Source of the DNA: Virgibacillus senegalensis
Lineage (GTDB): Bacteria > Bacillota > Bacilli > Bacillales > Amphibacillaceae
DNA: 64,000 bases
Assembly: GCF_000821245.2 (NCBI RefSeq)
Contig: NZ_LN611423.1
Coordinates: 57,102 to 121,101, forward strand
Direction of reading: 5' to 3'
Of the stretch, positions 61,578 through 64,000 are shown piece after piece. A model generated the notes under the pieces. That model had not been told where the DNA came from, searched no databases, and saw only the letters and a program-made list of their open reading frames with translations. Every line of letters starts with the position of its first letter. Within the stretch, counting starts at the first letter, position 1. The position numbers and the translations under genes are program-made.

Positions 61578-62964
61578 TAACCAGCACCGATACACATTCC
61601 ACGTGCACCGTATGCGGAAACAAGTCGACTGGCTGTACTTCCTTCAATGTATAACCGAATTGTTCCAGTTCCTTCACGTCAACTGCAAAAGACTCTGGAT
61701 TGCAGGAAACATAAATGATTCGCTGCGGTTGTGCCCTGCCGATTTTGCGCATCACTTTACCTCCCGCACCTGCACGCGGAGGATCCAACAGCAGGATATC
61801 CGGAGTTCCTAGTCTCTCAAGCACCTGGTCGATTCCTTTTCTGGCATTCTCCGCTAAGAATTCCGTGTTGGAGAGGCCGTTATCGTCTGCGTTACGTTTT
61901 GCCGATTCGATTGAACTTTCTACGATTTCTATCCCGGCAAGTTTACCTACTTTGCTTGCGAACGGAAGGGAGAAAGTTCCGACTCCACAAAAAAGCTCCA
62001 GCATTTTTTCTGTTTCCTTAGGCTGCCCCATTTCCAGGGCTAGGTCGATCAGCTTCTGTGCCTGCACCGGATTGGTTTGGAAAAAGGTGTCGAACCAAAG
62101 CCGGTAGCGATAACCTCCAATTTCATCATAAATGAAATCCCGGCCCGATAGAAGATGGGTTTCCTCTGCTTGTGTACGGTCGGCCCAATCGGTATTTACA
62201 AGCCATAACAAGCTTTTAACCTGTGGATAACTCTGTTCAATTCGCGCTTTTAATTGCTCTGCAGCTTCTGCCAGATGACCGTCAGGTGCTTCCGTGGCAA
62301 ACAGGCCGAGCATGATTTCTCCTGTCACAAACGACTGTCTTACCATCAAATGACGGAGCAGCCCCTGGTGTGTTTCCTTTTCATAACCGCTCAACGCATG
62401 CTCTTTCACCCAATCGGCAACTTCCATGACAGCCGCTGCCATCTCTTCACCAGCAATCAGGCATGTTTCCAGCGGAATGATATTGCGGAAGTTTCCTTGC
62501 TCGTGCAAGCCCATTGATCCGTCCGGAGCAAAAGTGAATTCCATTTTATTGCGGTAATGCCAGGGCTCGTCCATGCCAATGGTGTCCCGGACCAATTCCG
62601 GATCGAATCCCTGGGATACTAAAGCATCTTTTACGTGGGCAGTTTTCTGCTTTAGTTGTCCTTCATATTGCCAATGCTGCCATACGCACCCGCCACATTT
62701 GTCAAAATGCGGGCATGGCGCCGTAGTTCTTTCTGGATGGACTTCCAGTAATTCTTCCAATGTACCCTTTGTCCGCTTTGCTTCCGGCTTCTCAACAGAA
62801 ACGCGGACCCTTTCTCCCGGTAGTGTTCGGGGTATCATCAATTTCAGTTTTCTCGGATTTTCTTGTCCGGTATCCCGCCAGACGACCGCACGGCCGGATC
62901 CTTTTTTATCTAAATGGTTGATTTCCGTATCCATGATTTCCGCTTTTAAATTTGAATTCGGCAT
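61555..62964 (-). CDS. rlmCD: 23S rRNA (uracil-C5)-methyltransferase, RumA/RlmCD family
   Basis: A 469-residue enzyme that makes 5-methyluridine in 23S rRNA (or tRNA) with SAM. An N-terminal TRAM domain (about 1-68) is followed by an iron-sulfur cluster motif CPHFDKCGGCVWQH, then the methyltransferase: LELFCGVGTFSLP, LLLDPPRAG and the catalytic Cys in VSCNPESFAVD. In Firmicutes one such protein methylates U747 and U1939; Bacillaceae often have two paralogues, so the exact target is inferred. Single gene. Confidence 0.88.
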   Translation of the reverse strand: MPNSNLKAEIMDTEINHLDKKGSGRAVVWRDTGQENPRKLKLMIPRTLPGERVRVSVEKPEAKRTKGTLEELLEVHPERTTAPCPHFDKCGGCVWQHWQYEGQLKQKTAHVKDALVSQGFDPELVRDTIGMDEPWHYRNKMEFTFAPDGSMGLHEQGNFRNIIPLETCLIAGEEMAAAVMEVADWVKEHALSGYEKETHQGLLRHLMVRQSFVTGEIMLGLFATEAPDGHLAEAAEQLKARIEQSYPQVKSLLWLVNTDWADRTQAEETHLLSGRDFIYDEIGGYRYRLWFDTFFQTNPVQAQKLIDLALEMGQPKETEKMLELFCGVGTFSLPFASKVGKLAGIEIVESSIESAKRNADDNGLSNTEFLAENARKGIDQVLERLGTPDILLLDPPRAGAGGKVMRKIGRAQPQRIIYVSCNPESFAVDVKELEQFGYTLKEVQPVDLFPHTVHVECVSVLVRKKATTP

Positions 62965-63370
62965 CTATTTTTCCTCCCTCCTTGTACGGAATCTATTATT
63001 CTATCACTTCTATAAGGATCATTTTCAAATCGATTCCTATCCTTTTTTAACATGTTTTTGTTCTTCGTGCCAGTTTAATTTTTAAAGAGATTACAGACTT
63101 CTAATCTAAACGAGAGCGAAAGCATTTGCACTCCATTACCGTTCAACATTTTTCTTGCTTTTCCACCTTTACTCCACAACCTTAACCTAGACTCCTCTTT
63201 CTGTGAAGCTAGTTAGTTGAATTAAACAGAAATTCGAGCTAAGGTCTATAATGGTAAAAAAGACTTAACAAGATTCTCGCAATTAAGTAGCAAGAAGCAT
63301 TAAAATAGAAGAGAACAAGTAAAAATTTTTCTTTTAAATATAGTAAAAAGAATTCGAGGAGTGATGAACC
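62965..63370. other. Intergenic region before yhdT-panF
   Basis: No gene seen. TATAAT at about 63247-63252 (CTATAATGG) is a plausible -10 for yhdT-panF without a good -35. Confidence 0.5.
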
Positions 63371-63655
63371 TTGAACAAAAAAACTTCGGCAGAGAAAGAT
63401 GTACGATTCAAAATCGCTAACAGGGAAGCACTCATTGGAATTGGTTTGGCTTTATTCAATTTCATCTGGTGGTTTGCCTTTGCCTACGGACTAGGAGGTA
63501 AAGATCCTTCTGACTATACATATGTTTTCGGATTGCCAGCATGGTTTTTCTACAGCTGTGTGGTAGGAGTCGTAGTGATGGCGGTACTGGTGTTTGTAGT
63601 CGTAAAGCGTTTCTTTACGGATGTATCCTTTGATGATGAGGTGTTTAAAGACTAA
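63371..63655 (+). CDS. yhdT: YhdT-family small membrane protein
   Basis: A 94-residue protein with two membrane helices (about 19-41 and 57-78), DUF997/YhdT family: NFIWWFAFAYGLG and FGLPAWFFYSCVVG are typical. It is nearly always encoded just before panF. TTG start with GAGGAGTGATGAACC. Stop overlaps the panF start by one base. Confidence 0.88.
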   Translation: MNKKTSAEKDVRFKIANREALIGIGLALFNFIWWFAFAYGLGGKDPSDYTYVFGLPAWFFYSCVVGVVVMAVLVFVVVKRFFTDVSFDDEVFKD

Positions 63656-64000
63656 TGAACTGGGAAGCAGCAATTACGTTATTTGGCTCCGTTGCCCTGA
63701 TCTTTTTTATCGGGCTGACGGCGAGCCGAAAAGATGCAGTCGGTAAATCATTTGTTCAGGATTATTATCTGGGAGGTCGGAGTTTGGGTGGTTTCGTCCT
63801 TGCCATGACCATGACAGCTACCTACGGCAGTGCAAGCAGCTTCATTGGCGGCCCCGGCGTGGCTTATAACGAGGGATTGGGCTGGGTATTGTTGTCTGTT
63901 ACCCAGGTGGCAACCGGATATTTCACGTTAATGATCTTAGGGAAGAAGTTTGCGATTGTTACACGCCAATACAAAGCGACGACCTTAGTTGACTTTTTAA
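63655..64000 (+). CDS. panF: Sodium/pantothenate symporter PanF, 5' part
   Basis: 115 codons visible before the window ends. Sodium:solute symporter family: SRKDAVGKSFVQDYYLGGRS, LAMTMTATYGSASSFIGGPG and YNEGLGWVLL are the PanF pattern. Imports pantothenate with Na+. ATG within the yhdT stop (TAATG), so translation is coupled. Confidence 0.9.
   Translation, partial: MNWEAAITLFGSVALIFFIGLTASRKDAVGKSFVQDYYLGGRSLGGFVLAMTMTATYGSASSFIGGPGVAYNEGLGWVLLSVTQVATGYFTLMILGKKFAIVTRQYKATTLVDFL

Noticed and set aside
1..64000. CRISPR arrays, tRNA or rRNA genes, complete prophage
   Set aside because: I saw no regularly spaced identical repeats, no cloverleaf with conserved arms, no rRNA signature and no phage structural gene run on either strand.

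Overview
This 64 kb window is chromosomal DNA of a low-to-mid G+C, endospore-forming member of the Bacillaceae. I infer a halotolerant Virgibacillus/Oceanobacillus/Terribacillus-like lineage, but cannot fix the genus from sequence alone. The evidence is strong AGGAGG-type ribosome binding sites, frequent TTG and GTG starts, sporulation genes (pdaA, a sda homologue, CotF-like coat proteins, YheC/YheD ATP-grasp proteins) and Bacillus-type gene neighbourhoods (yfkJ-yfkI-yfkH, a yoaS/yozG-like pair, yhdT-panF). I saw no rRNA, tRNA, CRISPR array, prophage or complete transposon.

Layout. 1-0.6 kb: a palindromic dispersed repeat and a deleted ISL3-type transposase. 0.7-8 kb: pdaA, a YuiF-like antiporter, an SE1561 small protein, an MscS channel, yfkD, YczE-like and OsmC proteins, an MFS exporter. 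8-16 kb: a 2H phosphoesterase, a frameshifted lipoprotein, rbsK, an amino-acid ABC permease and binding protein without an ATPase, yfkH-yfkI-yfkJ, an alanine/glycine symporter. 15-24 kb: a PAS-GGDEF-EAL protein, an SRAP protein, mreBH, an isolated MurE paralogue, uracil-DNA glycosylase and small conserved genes. 25-30 kb: a biofilm-matrix island with tasA/calY-like, tapA-like, sipW and a second TasA-like protein carrying an LPDTA sorting signal, divergent from sinR and a small sinI. 30-34 kb: YdcF, an orphan ANT(6) C-terminal domain, a HAD phosphatase, a candidate structured RNA with its own promoter and terminator, sda, an XRE regulator and coat proteins. 34-47 kb: an RND efflux pump, ppc, an orphan zinc-finger anti-sigma-like protein, a kinase-like protein, galU, an actinobacterial-looking otsA and an LCP-family ligase. 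48-64 kb: lipoproteins, a chemoreceptor, a PanE-like reductase, DUF817, yoaS/yozG-like genes, a methyltransferase, an SDR/TetR divergent pair, two divergent YheC/D proteins, an Ltp-like surface protein, an RlmCD-type methyltransferase, and yhdT-panF running off the end.

Common themes. Cell-envelope and surface functions dominate (matrix fibres, LCP, MreBH, MurE2, galU, PdaA, MscS), with developmental control nearby: SinR/SinI for matrix and Sda for sporulation initiation. A GGGGACTG(A/T)CCCC palindrome family recurs in five intergenic clusters. The most interesting items are the rearranged tasA-tapA-sipW-tasA2 operon with a near-ideal SinR operator, the unassigned RNA near 32.6-32.85 kb, the dispersed GGGGACTG repeats, and the MurE paralogue whose DNPR specificity loop reads NDPR.
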